NCBI RefSeq assembly: GCF_006538745.1
Contig: NZ_BJLR01000041.1
Coordinates: 1-64,000 of the forward strand
Source of the DNA: Cellulomonas cellasea
GTDB taxonomy: Bacteria > Actinomycetota > Actinomycetes > Actinomycetales > Cellulomonadaceae
Direction of reading: 5' to 3'
DNA: 64,000 nt
Under the pieces are notes generated by a model that was given only the letters and a program-made list of their open reading frames with translations, was not told the DNA's origin and searched no databases. Both the position numbers and the translations under genes were made by a program. Below, one piece after another: positions 28,527 to 36,235 of the stretch (the first letter of the stretch is position 1; the number at the start of each line of letters is the position of its first letter).

Positions 28527-29259
28527 CGTAGAGGCCGGCCGCGAACAGCGGCACGCCCATCACGAGCTTCGCGGTGCCGAGCCAGCCGACGGCGTCCTCG
28601 CCCTGCAGGTAGAGCGGGACCTGGACGGCGAGGCGCGCGCCGAACACGCCGACCCACAGCAGCGTCGCCCCCACGTACCGGCGGCGCAGGCGCCGGGCAG
28701 CGGGCCGCGTGTCGAGCCGCCACGACATGTCCTCGCCGCGCACGAACGAGACGATGACGCCCACGGCGGGCCAGCGCACGAGCACCGAGAGCAGCGCGCC
28801 GGCGCACCACGCGACGTTGACCCACAGGCCGTAGGCGAAGAAGTCCTGCGCCTCGCCCGTGCGCCACGCCCACAGCACGCCGATCCCGATGCCGAGGATC
28901 CCGGAGAAGGCCTGGGTGACGGGCGTGCGCTGCACGAGGCGCACGAGCACCGCGAGCGCGGCCACCGCGATCGAGGCGATCAGCGCGGGCTGCAGCTCCC
29001 GGACGGCGACGTAGACGACGACGAAGACGAGCCCGGGCAGCGCCGACTCGACGACGCCGCGCCAGCCGCCGATGGCCTCTGCGAGGGAGAAGTCCTCGCC
29101 CGCGAGCTGGTAGACGCCCCGGGCGGGCCTCGCCGGGGTGCCGGCGTCGTCCGCCGTGCCGGGTTCCGTCGCGCCGGCGGGGCCGGTCGGGGCGCCGGGC
29201 GCCGCGGGGTCGCCGGGCGCGGGCTCGGTGAGCGGCCGGGCGTGCTCGGAGTCACTCAC
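28459..29259 (-). CDS. DUF3159 membrane protein
   Basis: A 266-residue membrane protein of the actinobacterial DUF3159 family. A disordered Pro/Gly/Thr-rich tail (about residues 1-50) precedes the family start (YQLAGEDFSLAEAIGGWRGV) and about six hydrophobic segments, grouped as two or three helix pairs. It resembles intracellular septation protein A-type membrane proteins. No function is assigned. The GTG at 29259 overlaps the OB-fold gene stop by 8 bp. The C-terminal 22 codons overlap the convergent trkA copy. Confidence 0.85.
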   Translation of the reverse strand: MSDSEHARPLTEPAPGDPAAPGAPTGPAGATEPGTADDAGTPARPARGVYQLAGEDFSLAEAIGGWRGVVESALPGLVFVVVYVAVRELQPALIASIAVAALAVLVRLVQRTPVTQAFSGILGIGIGVLWAWRTGEAQDFFAYGLWVNVAWCAGALLSVLVRWPAVGVIVSFVRGEDMSWRLDTRPAARRLRRRYVGATLLWVGVFGARLAVQVPLYLQGEDAVGWLGTAKLVMGVPLFAAGLYVTWLLVRGSGSPREPSRPPLDP

Positions 29260-29620
29260 CCGGACGCGGCCGCAGCTCGTAGCGCGGGTTGAACATCGTG
29301 CGGCGACCGTCGATCGCGCACGCGAGGCCCTCGACCTGCAGGCGCCGGCCCGGCTCGATGCCGGCGATCTCGCGCCGGCCGAGCCAGACGAGGTCGATCG
29401 TGCCGCTCCCGTCGTACAGCTCGGCCTCGAGGGCGGGCACGCCCTCACGCGGGCGCAACGTCACCGAGCGCAGGATGCCGGAGACCTTGGCCCGGTGCCG
29501 GTCGGGCAGCTCGTCGACGGGCACGCAGCCGGCGACCGAGTGCGCGTCCGCGCGCTCCTCGTCGGCCTCGATCTCCGCCTGCGACGCGACCGCGCGCCGC
29601 AGCGCCTCGCGCAGCGTCAT
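29252..29620 (-). CDS. OB-fold nucleic-acid-binding domain protein
   Basis: A 122-residue single OB-fold protein (KVSGILRSVTLRPREGVPAL, then EAELYDGSGTIDLVWLGRRE, then RRLQVEGLACAIDGRRTMFN). It resembles the RecG/aspartyl-tRNA synthetase OB type. It is conserved at this place in actinobacteria, between DUF3159 and DUF3710, role unknown. The start at 29620 overlaps the DUF3710 stop by 4 nt. Confidence 0.88.
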   Translation of the reverse strand: MTLREALRRAVASQAEIEADEERADAHSVAGCVPVDELPDRHRAKVSGILRSVTLRPREGVPALEAELYDGSGTIDLVWLGRREIAGIEPGRRLQVEGLACAIDGRRTMFNPRYELRPRPGE

Positions 29621-30348
29621 CGGATCTCCGTGATCTCGGGGCCCCGGGTCATGGGGTCGAACGTCGGCGCGGCGGGCTCCTCGGACTCGGGCTGTGCCGG
29701 GCCGCCGTTCTGCGCCGGGAGGCGCAGCGTGAGCAGGTCACGGGGCGCACGCGCCTCGGTCCCCCGCACCACGACGATGTCCGCGAACACGGCCTCGAGC
29801 TCGACGGCCGCCTCGGGGTCCACCGCGGCCTTGCCGGTGACGACACCGCGCAGGAACCACCGCGGGCCGTCGGCGCCGATGAAGCGCGCGGGACGGTGAC
29901 CCGTGCGGCCCTCGGGCGTGCGCACGGGCAGCCGTGCCAGGAGCTCGCGCCCGAACGGGCCGGGCAGGTCGTCCGCGGAGCCGCCTTGCTTGGTGACGGA
30001 CTCCGCGATCTCCTCGCGGATCTCGTCCCAGATGCCCTCGGTCCGCGGGGCGGCGAACGCCTGCAGCTGCAGCGTCGAGCCGCCGAGGCTGACCGCGGCG
30101 GCGGACACCGCACCGGAGGCCTTGTCGATCTCCATGCGCAGCTCCATGCCGGGCCGGCCGGGCACGAGGATCGCCCCGAGGTCGAGGCGACCACCCGCTG
30201 CGTCGACGTCCGTCACGTCCCACGGGCCGCGCCCGGGGTTCTCGCGCGTCCCGCCGTCCTGGGGCGCCTCGGCAGCCACCTCGGGCGTGGCACCGGTCGC
30301 CGTCTCGTCGGCCGCGTTCTCGCGCGCGCCGCGCCGGAAAAGACCCAC
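29617..30348 (-). CDS. DUF3710 domain-containing protein
   Basis: A 243-residue soluble protein. The N-terminal 45 residues are low-complexity (Ala/Thr/Glu); the family domain follows (NPGRGPWDVTDVD, RLDLGAILVPGRPGMELRME, GADGPRWFLRGVVTGKAAVD). No function is known. I prefer the GTG at 30348 (V-G-L-F-R-R) over an upstream one at 30375 because an AAGGGG SD lies about 9 nt before it and family members begin with GLFRR/GIFRR. First gene of the DUF3710 - OB - DUF3159 operon; each junction overlaps. Confidence 0.85.
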   Translation of the reverse strand: MGLFRRGARENAADETATGATPEVAAEAPQDGGTRENPGRGPWDVTDVDAAGGRLDLGAILVPGRPGMELRMEIDKASGAVSAAAVSLGGSTLQLQAFAAPRTEGIWDEIREEIAESVTKQGGSADDLPGPFGRELLARLPVRTPEGRTGHRPARFIGADGPRWFLRGVVTGKAAVDPEAAVELEAVFADIVVVRGTEARAPRDLLTLRLPAQNGGPAQPESEEPAAPTFDPMTRGPEITEIR

Positions 30349-30446
30349 TTCGATCGACCCCTTCTCACCTGTCACCCGCCGTGGGGCACCCCCACGACAG
30401 TAATCCGCGTGCGGCGCGAGACCTAGCCGGAGGCCGGTCGCCGCGC

Positions 30447-30923
30447 TCAGGACCGAGGCGCCTGCGCGTCCGCCCAGCCGCCGCTCGACCCGAACCCGCC
30501 CTCACCGCGGTGCGAGCCGGGCAGCCGCTCGGCCTCGACGAACCGGGCGCGCTCGACCCGCTGGATCACGAGCTGGGCGATCCGGTCGCCGCGCGCGAGC
30601 ACGACGGGCGTCTCGACGTCGGTGTTGAGGAGCGTCACCGAGATCTCGCCGCGGTAGCCGGCGTCGACCGTGCCCGGCGCGTTGACGATCGTCAGCCCGT
30701 GCTTCGAGGCGAGGCCCGAGCGCGGGTGCACGAACGCCGCGAAGCCGTCGGGCAGCGCGATCGCGACACCGGTCGGGACGGTGACCCGGCCCTGCGGCGG
30801 GACCACCACGTCCACGCGCGTCACGAGGTCGGCGCCCGCGTCCCCGGGGTGGGCGTACGCGGGCACGGGGACCGCGTCGTCGAGCCGGAGCAGGAGCACC
30901 TCGAGCGTCGTGTCGGCCGTCAC
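30447..30923 (-). CDS. dut: dUTP diphosphatase
   Basis: A 158-residue trimeric dUTPase that hydrolyses dUTP to dUMP, keeping uracil out of DNA and feeding dTMP synthesis. All five motifs are seen: AGADLVTRVD, HPRSGLASKHG, GTVDAGYRGEISV, RGDRIAQLVI and the C-terminal P-loop-like RGEGGFGSSGG that closes over the active site. GTG at 30923, with TAGGGT 8 nt upstream and no SD. Confidence 0.96.
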   Translation of the reverse strand: MTADTTLEVLLLRLDDAVPVPAYAHPGDAGADLVTRVDVVVPPQGRVTVPTGVAIALPDGFAAFVHPRSGLASKHGLTIVNAPGTVDAGYRGEISVTLLNTDVETPVVLARGDRIAQLVIQRVERARFVEAERLPGSHRGEGGFGSSGGWADAQAPRS

Positions 30924-30931
30924 GGGGAGCG

Positions 30932-30937
30932 ACCCTA
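30932..30937 (-). promoter_or_regulatory. -10 element of a leaderless promoter (dut)
   Basis: Minus-strand TAGGGT, 8 nt, then GTG at 30923. Confidence 0.5.
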
Positions 30938-30976
30938 CCCCGCCGTGCGCGTGCGCGGGTCTGGGATGCTGGGGGC

Positions 30977-31498
30977 ATGCCCCCGCACGCCGCCGAGCCC
31001 CCGCACGCGACCCCCGCAGGCCCCCCGACGGGCCGCGCGCCCGGCGCCGCCGCGCACGACGAGCGGCTCTGGCCCGGCCCGTTCGGGTGGTTCCTCGCGG
31101 TCGCCGCGGCCGGGCTCCTGACGATCGCCCTGGTGCCGGTGCACCCGGGGCTCGCGGCCGCCGTCGGGGCGGTCGCCCTCGTCGGTGCGCTCGTGTTCGC
31201 GGTCGTCACCTCCCCGCGCGTGCGCGTGCACGACGGCGAGCTCGCCGCCGGCCGCGCCCGGATCCCGCTCGACCTCCTCGGCGACGCCCGCGCGCTCGAC
31301 CGCGAGGAGACCCGCGCGGCGCTCGGCCCGGGGCTCGACGCACGCGCCTACGTCTGCCTGCGCGCGTGGGCCGGGACCGCGGTGCGCGTCGAGGTGCGCG
31401 ACCCGCACGACCCGACGCCGTACTGGCTCGTGTCGACGCGGCGCCCGGCCGAGCTGGCCGCCGCGCTGCACCCGGCCGGGACCGCGCGGGACCGCTGA
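30977..31498 (+). CDS. DUF3093 membrane protein
   Basis: A 173-residue protein with two adjacent transmembrane helices (about residues 36-75, FGWFLAVAAAGLLTIALVPV and AAVGAVALVGALVFAVVTS) and a C-terminal soluble domain (RAYVCLRAWAGTAVRVEVRD, TPYWLVSTRRPAELAAAL) typical of DUF3093. The role is unknown; it is conserved divergently from dut in actinobacteria. ATG at 30977; GATGCT 6 nt upstream is a weak leaderless match. Two hairpins follow (31519-31625). Confidence 0.87.
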   Translation: MPPHAAEPPHATPAGPPTGRAPGAAAHDERLWPGPFGWFLAVAAAGLLTIALVPVHPGLAAAVGAVALVGALVFAVVTSPRVRVHDGELAAGRARIPLDLLGDARALDREETRAALGPGLDARAYVCLRAWAGTAVRVEVRDPHDPTPYWLVSTRRPAELAAALHPAGTARDR

Positions 31499-31518
31499 CT
31501 CGCCCGCGACCGCTGACC

Positions 31519-31550
31519 CGGCTTCGCCCGGCGGCCGTCGGGCGAAGCCG
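31519..31550. terminator. Hairpin terminator after DUF3093
   Basis: Perfect 12-bp stem (31519-31530 with 31539-31550), 8-nt loop, 20 nt after the DUF3093 stop. Confidence 0.8.
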
Positions 31551-31583
31551 ACGACCTCGCGCGCGGGCAGGTGACCCCATGCG

Positions 31584-31625
31584 CGAGGCCGGTGACCCGG
31601 GGCGTTCCCCAGGTCACCGGCCTCG
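31584..31625. terminator. Hairpin terminator after DUF4193
   Basis: Perfect 14-bp stem (31584-31597 with 31612-31625), 14-nt loop, 21 nt after the DUF4193 stop on the minus strand. With the 31519 hairpin it makes a double barrier between two convergent genes. Confidence 0.8.
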
Positions 31626-31646
31626 TGGTGGTCGTCGGTGCCGAGC

Positions 31647-31946
31647 TCAGGCAGCGCACTCCGAGCAGACGGGGCGGCCGTCCTTCTCGTAGGCGAGCTG
31701 GCTGCGGTGGTGGACGAGGTAACAGCTCGTGCACGTGAACTCGTCCGCCTGACGCGGGAGGACACGCACCGACAGCTCCTCGCCCGACAGGTCGGCGCCG
31801 GGGAGCTCGAAGCCTTCCGCGGCTTCGGTCTCGTCCTCGTCGACCACGCCCGAGTTCTTGTCGGAGCGCCGAGCCTGGAGCTCCTGCAGCGAGTCCTCGC
31901 TGAGGTCCTCCTCGGTCTTGCGCGGGGCGTCGTAGTCGGTTGCCAT
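31647..31946 (-). CDS. DUF4193 protein, probable zinc ribbon
   Basis: A 99-residue protein. The acidic N-terminal part (EEDLSEDSLQELQARR) precedes a C-terminal four-cysteine knuckle: FTCTSCYLVHHRSQLAYE then PVCSECAA, consistent with a zinc ribbon. The family is restricted to actinobacteria and of unknown function; an RNA polymerase or ribosome partner has been a general guess, not shown here. The ATG at 31946 is preceded by 160 bp of unusually A/T-containing leader (31947-32106), so unlike its neighbours it probably has a real 5' UTR. Confidence 0.9.
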   Translation of the reverse strand: MATDYDAPRKTEEDLSEDSLQELQARRSDKNSGVVDEDETEAAEGFELPGADLSGEELSVRVLPRQADEFTCTSCYLVHHRSQLAYEKDGRPVCSECAA

Positions 31947-32106
31947 CAGCGGGGTCACACTCCGGTCGTGTCGGCGGTTCGTCGTATGCGGGATCAATGC
32001 TTCGGCACCGTCGATTGTTCCCGCGGCGCTGGGATTGTGCACTATTTCAGGGCCGGACGCACACACGGACAAATGCCCGGGATCGGATGTCCCGAAATCT
32101 GCCCTT

Positions 32107-33024
32107 TCAGGCGCCCGTGCCCGCCCCGAGACCGCTGAGGACCGACGCGAGCTGCGCCACCGTACCCGCCGGACCTGCGACCGTCATGGCCTCGCCCGCC
32201 GGGTTCCCGTCGAGGCCCGTGACGACCGCGCCGGCCTCCTGCGCGACGAGCGCGCCCGCCGCGAGGTCCCACGGCTTGAGCCCCCGCTCGTAGTAGAGGT
32301 CGAGCCCGCCCGAGGCGAGCGCGCACAGGTCGAGCGACGCCGAGCCGATGCGCCGGATGTCGCGGACCTGGGGCAGCAGCTCGGCGACCACGCGGGCCTG
32401 CGCGCGGCGGCGCTCGACGGTGTACCCGAAGCCGGTCCCGAGCAGCGAGCCCGCGAGCGTGTCGGCCGCGCGCAGGGCCAGGAGGCGGCCGTCGAGGTGC
32501 GCGCCGAGCCCGCGCCCCGCGGTGTAGGTGCGCCCGTCCGCGACGGAGTGCACGCAGCCCGCGACGGCCGTCCACGTCGCGGGGTCGGGCGGGCCGGCGA
32601 CGACCGCGACGGAGATCGCGTACGCGGGGATGCCGTAGAGGTAGTTCACGGTGCCGTCGATCGGGTCGATCACCCACGTGAGCCCGCTCGTGCCGGCGAC
32701 GGGCGCCTCCTCCTCGCCGAGGATCCCGTCGTGCGGGCGGTGCTCGGCGATCAGCGAGCGCAGCAGCGCCTCCGACGCGAGGTCCATCTGCGTCACGACG
32801 TCCATCGGGCTGGTCTTGGTCGCGGCGACGTCGACCCGGTCGGGACGACCCTCGCGCACGAGCCGGCCCGCGGCGCGCGCGAGGGTCTCGGCGAGCGCGA
32901 CGAGCTCGCGGGTCTCGTCGGGGCCGGGCAGCGCGGGCGCGGCCGGTGCGCCGGGGGCGGCGGAGGCGGGGCCGGGACGCGCGGGGTCGTCGGCGGACGG
33001 TGCGGGCAGGGCGTCGGAGGTCAC
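32107..33024 (-). CDS. suhB: Inositol monophosphatase family protein
   Basis: A 305-residue Mg-dependent phosphatase. Motifs: GEEEAPVAG (first metal Glu), WVIDPIDGTVNYLYGIP (metal Asp pair and Asp-Gly-Thr), and LKPWDLAAGALVAQEAGAVV near the C terminus. Relatives hydrolyse inositol-1-phosphate or fructose-1,6-bisphosphate. About 30 Pro/Ala-rich residues precede the fold. The GTG at 33024 has a CAGGAT element 6 nt upstream, a weaker version of the leaderless pattern. Its position next to DUF4193 matches suhB in Mycobacterium, hence the symbol. Confidence 0.88.
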   Translation of the reverse strand: MTSDALPAPSADDPARPGPASAAPGAPAAPALPGPDETRELVALAETLARAAGRLVREGRPDRVDVAATKTSPMDVVTQMDLASEALLRSLIAEHRPHDGILGEEEAPVAGTSGLTWVIDPIDGTVNYLYGIPAYAISVAVVAGPPDPATWTAVAGCVHSVADGRTYTAGRGLGAHLDGRLLALRAADTLAGSLLGTGFGYTVERRRAQARVVAELLPQVRDIRRIGSASLDLCALASGGLDLYYERGLKPWDLAAGALVAQEAGAVVTGLDGNPAGEAMTVAGPAGTVAQLASVLSGLGAGTGA

Positions 33025-33115
33025 GCGCCCATCCTGCCCGAGCCGCTGCGGGGCCCTCGCGGCCGGTGCGCACGCCACGCGGACGTCCGCGGGGTCGCCC
33101 TGCGCGGGCGGGCGG

Positions 33116-33745
33116 TCAGTGGCCGCCGCGCCACGGGCCGGGCGCCGACAGGTGCAGGCGCATCGCGACGACCCGCAGGACGAACACCACGGCGACCGCG
33201 AGCAGCTCGGTGAGCAGCGTGAGCGTCCCGGTCGACCACAGCACCGCGGTGAGCGACGCCCCCACGACCGCGGGGATCGCGTAGAGCTGGCGGTGGTGCA
33301 GCACGACCGGCACCTCGCCGGTGAGCAGGTCCCGCAGCACGCCGCCGCCGACGCCCGTGATCACGCCGACGCACACCGAGGCGGTCGCGCCCGCGCCGAG
33401 CTCGAGGCCCTTGAGCGTGCCGACGACGCTGAACAGCGCGAGCGCCCCCGCGTCGAGGACCGCGATGACGCGGCGCGCCCGCTCGAGCCGGGGGTGGAAG
33501 AAGTACATCGCGATGCCGGCGGCGAACGCGGTGACGATGAACTCCCACCGCGCGACCCCCACGGGCGGGACGGCGCCGACGAGCACGTCGCGGATCAGGC
33601 CGCCGCCGAGGCCGGCCGCCCATGCGAGGACCACGATCCCGAAGATGTCGAACTGCTTGCGCACCGCGGCCAGCCCGCCGGACAGCCCGCCGACGAACAC
33701 GCCGACGAGCTCGGTCAGCGGCTGGAGCGGGAGGTCGGGCGCCAC
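33116..33745 (-). CDS. TRIC-type cation channel (UPF0126)
   Basis: A 209-residue integral membrane protein with seven hydrophobic segments arranged as two repeats of three plus one. The repeat signatures are visible: VRKQFDIFGIVVLAWAAGLG then GGLIRDVLVG in the first and GAGATASVCVGVITGVGGGV then LRDLLTGEVP in the second. Bacterial TRIC homologues are trimeric monovalent-cation channels. GTG start at 33745. Nothing in the neighbourhood identifies the ion, though the potassium genes lie 5 kb away. Confidence 0.9.
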   Translation of the reverse strand: MAPDLPLQPLTELVGVFVGGLSGGLAAVRKQFDIFGIVVLAWAAGLGGGLIRDVLVGAVPPVGVARWEFIVTAFAAGIAMYFFHPRLERARRVIAVLDAGALALFSVVGTLKGLELGAGATASVCVGVITGVGGGVLRDLLTGEVPVVLHHRQLYAIPAVVGASLTAVLWSTGTLTLLTELLAVAVVFVLRVVAMRLHLSAPGPWRGGH

Positions 33746-33863
33746 CAGCGCATACTCTCAGGCGCGCCGCTGCGCGACGTCCTCCGTCGCGGCGCACCGG
33801 GCGGGTTCCCCCCGGACGGCCCCATTCGGTGGCACGCTCGTCCCTGAGCTACGAGGAGGTCGT

Positions 33864-34961
33864 ATGGGTGAGCTCGAGCTGGTGGGTCTCCACGACGACG
33901 GGGAGCACCTCGTGCTCGTGGGTCCGGACGGGCAGCGGTTCCGTCTGCGCATCGACGAGCCGCTGCGCGCTGCCGTGCGCCGGGACCGCCCGAAGCTCGA
34001 GCAGCTGCGCGCGGAGCACTCGGGCGTCCTGAGCCCGCGCGAGATCCAGTCGCGCATCCGCGCCGGCGCGACCGCTCAGGAGGTGGCGGACTCCGCGGAC
34101 CTCGCGGTCGAGCAGGTCCGCCGCTACGAGGGTCCGGTGCTCGCGGAGCGCTCCTTCATCGCCGACCAGGCCCGGGCCACGCGCGTCGGGCGGGACCCGG
34201 GAGCGCCGGTGCTCGGCGACCTCGTGACGGACCGGCTCGCGACCCGCGGCGTGGCGCTGCAGTCGCTCGCGTGGGACGCCCACCGCCAGCAGGCCGGCCC
34301 GTGGGTCGTCGTCGCACGCTTCGACGTGGGCGGCGAGACGCGGGAGGCGCGCTGGACCTACGACGCCGCCAAGCGCGTCGTGCAGGCCGACGAGGACGAG
34401 GCTCGGTGGCTCTCCGAGACCGAGCTCGCCGACGAGCCGATCCCCCGCCGCCACCTCGCGGCGGTCCGGGACGTGGTCTTCGACCTCGAGGCGGACGGCA
34501 GCGTGCGCGCGGTCGAGGGCTTCGAGGACGTGCCCGCCGAGGCGGAGCCGGACCCGCGCGAGCGCACGCACGCGCTGCTCGACGACCTGAACACCCGGCG
34601 CGGGGTGCGCCAGCAGCTCGACCTGGACGACGACGACGAGTTCGAGGGCTTCGGCCCGCAGCACGCGTTCGACTTCGTGGGCGTCGAGGCCCAGGTGCCC
34701 GGCGCCCACCCGGTCGACGCAGACCCGCTCGCGGAGGCGCAGGTGCTCGTGCCGGCCCGCCGCGAGCCCGTCGTCCGCGGTGACGAGGCCCCCGGGCACG
34801 GCTCCCCCGCGCCGCCCGCCGTCCCGGAGCCGCACGCCGAGGCCGGTGAGGTGGCCGACGAGTCCGCCGCCGCCCCGGCCGAGCGTCCGCGCGCGGCGCG
34901 CAAGGGCCGCGCGAAGGTGCCCAGCTGGGACGAGATCGTCTTCGGCGCGAAGCCCGAGTAG
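33864..34961 (+). CDS. sepH: Septation protein SepH
   Basis: A 365-residue cytoplasmic cell-division protein. The N-terminal DUF3071 domain (about residues 1-170) includes LELVGLHDDGEHLVLVGPDG, SPREIQSRIRAGATAQEVA (a helix-turn-helix-like element) and VRRYEGPVLAERSFIADQAR; the C-terminal half is acidic, Pro/Ala-rich and disordered and ends with a conserved short motif (KVPSWDEIVFGAKPE). In Streptomyces and Mycobacterium SepH binds FtsZ and promotes filament assembly. The ATG at 33864 has an excellent SD (GAGGAGG). A convergent terminator lies at 35100-35136. Confidence 0.93.
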   Translation: MGELELVGLHDDGEHLVLVGPDGQRFRLRIDEPLRAAVRRDRPKLEQLRAEHSGVLSPREIQSRIRAGATAQEVADSADLAVEQVRRYEGPVLAERSFIADQARATRVGRDPGAPVLGDLVTDRLATRGVALQSLAWDAHRQQAGPWVVVARFDVGGETREARWTYDAAKRVVQADEDEARWLSETELADEPIPRRHLAAVRDVVFDLEADGSVRAVEGFEDVPAEAEPDPRERTHALLDDLNTRRGVRQQLDLDDDDEFEGFGPQHAFDFVGVEAQVPGAHPVDADPLAEAQVLVPARREPVVRGDEAPGHGSPAPPAVPEPHAEAGEVADESAAAPAERPRAARKGRAKVPSWDEIVFGAKPE

Positions 34962-34985
34962 GCCGGGACCCGCGTCGGGCTGCTG

Positions 34986-35075
34986 GGTCGGGAACCGCCC
35001 CGCGGGGGCACGACGGGCGTCGGCATGCCGCCAGGTCAGGAACCGCCCTGCGGGGGCAGGACCGGCGTCGGCATG
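34986..35075. repeat. Tandem imperfect repeat, two 42-bp copies 48 bp apart
   Basis: 34986-35027 and 35034-35075 share 37-38 of 42 positions, starting GGTCGGGAACCGCC and GGTCAGGAACCGCC and both ending GGCGTCGGCATG. It lies just after the sepH stop, before the terminator hairpin. No coding role is evident. Confidence 0.75.
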
Positions 35076-35099
35076 GCGGACGACCGGTCCCGACATGAC

Positions 35100-35136
35100 G
35101 AGCGCCCCGGCGACCGTGACGGTCCCCGGGGCGCTC
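35100..35136. terminator. Bidirectional terminator between sepH and the 44-residue gene
   Basis: 11-bp perfect stem (35100-35110 with 35126-35136) with a 15-nt loop that can itself pair. It ends 11 nt before the end of the convergent small gene. Confidence 0.8.
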
Positions 35137-35147
35137 ATGCGGGTGCG

Positions 35148-35282
35148 TCAGCGGCCGCGGCGCGTCGCCTTGCTCAGCAGCTCCTTGGCCTTGCGCTGGT
35201 TCTCGGGCTTGCTCATCTCACGCTGGACCACCTTCGCGACCTTGATCGCGGCGCCGGTCTTCAGCATCTTGCCGATGTTCAT
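35148..35282 (-). CDS. Small basic protein (44 residues)
   Basis: Very short and strongly basic: KMLKTGAAIKVAKVVQREM, then PENQRKAKELLSKATRRGR. Predicted to be one or two amphipathic helices. The Lys content is much higher than in other proteins here, in which Arg dominates, a sign of real selection on sequence. ATG at 35282 with a GAGGA SD. It sits alone between a terminator and a divergent promoter. The function is unknown; nucleic-acid or membrane binding would fit. Confidence 0.6.
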   Translation of the reverse strand: MNIGKMLKTGAAIKVAKVVQREMSKPENQRKAKELLSKATRRGR

Positions 35283-35488
35283 GCGCGTGTCCTCACGTCC
35301 GGGCAGCGCCTCCGTGCGGCGCCGCGCCCTGACCCGACCGTACGTCGCCTCGACGGCCACGGCGAGCGGGCCACGGCGACGCGGCGGTCCACGCCGGCCC
35401 GGTGAGCCGGTCACGGGGCGGGCGCCTGCCGAGGGGCGGGCCGGTCCCCCGGCACCCGGCTCGACCTGCGCGCACGCACCGGCCCTCC

Positions 35489-35494
35489 TACGGT
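35489..35494 (+). promoter_or_regulatory. -10 element of a leaderless promoter (histidine phosphatase gene)
   Basis: TACGGT, 6 nt, then ATG at 35501. Confidence 0.6.
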
Positions 35495-35500
35495 CGGGGG

Positions 35501-36235
35501 ATGATCACGACACTCCACCTGGTCCGGCACGGCGAGAGCGAGGGGAACGTCGCCGCCGCGGCCGCGCACCGCGCCGGGGCGCAGGTCATCGACGTGCCGG
35601 CGCGCGACGCGGACGTCGAGCTGTCCCCGCTCGGGGTCGCGCAGGCACGCGGCCTCGGCACGTGGCTCACGGAGCTGCCGGCGGACGAGCGACCGCAGGC
35701 GGTGTGGGCGTCGCCGTACGTGCGGGCGCACCGGACGGCGCTGCTCGGGCTCGAGGCGGCCGGTCTCGACGTCCCGGTGCGGCGCGACGAGCGGCTGCGC
35801 GACCGCGAGCTCGGGATCCTCGACATGCTCACGGCGCGCGGCGTGGACGAGCGCGTCCCGCTCGAGGCCGAGCGGCGCCGGTGGCTCGGGAAGTTCTACT
35901 ACCGCCCGCCCGGCGGGGAGTCGTGGGCGGACCTCGCGCTGCGCGTGCGCAGCCTGCTCGCCGACCTGGACCGCCCGCAGCTGCCCGACCGCGCGCTCGT
36001 GGTGTGCCACGACGCCGTCATCATGGTGATCCGCTACGTGTGCGAGCAGCTCACCGAGGCCGAGGTGCTCGAGGAGGGCCGGCGGCGCTCGGTGCGCAAC
36101 GCGTCGGTCACGACCCTCGTGCGGGAGCCGGGCGCAGACCTGTGGGCGCTGCGCGAGTTCGACGCCGCCGACCACCTCGCGGACGTCGGCGTGCCCGCGA
36201 CCGAGCACCCCGGGAACGCCGATGTCCACCACTGA
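35501..36235 (+). CDS. Histidine phosphatase family protein
   Basis: A 244-residue phosphoglycerate-mutase-like phosphatase. The phospho-accepting motif is LHLVRHGESEGN (Arg9, His10); the second His is in ALVVCHDAVIMVIRYVCEQL, and the acid/base region is RDRELGILDM. The substrate is unknown. The ATG at 35501 was chosen by the TACGGT element; the frame upstream is not conserved. The next gene begins inside its last codons (14-bp overlap), so NnrD is co-translated with it. Confidence 0.9.
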   Translation: MITTLHLVRHGESEGNVAAAAAHRAGAQVIDVPARDADVELSPLGVAQARGLGTWLTELPADERPQAVWASPYVRAHRTALLGLEAAGLDVPVRRDERLRDRELGILDMLTARGVDERVPLEAERRRWLGKFYYRPPGGESWADLALRVRSLLADLDRPQLPDRALVVCHDAVIMVIRYVCEQLTEAEVLEEGRRRSVRNASVTTLVREPGADLWALREFDAADHLADVGVPATEHPGNADVHH

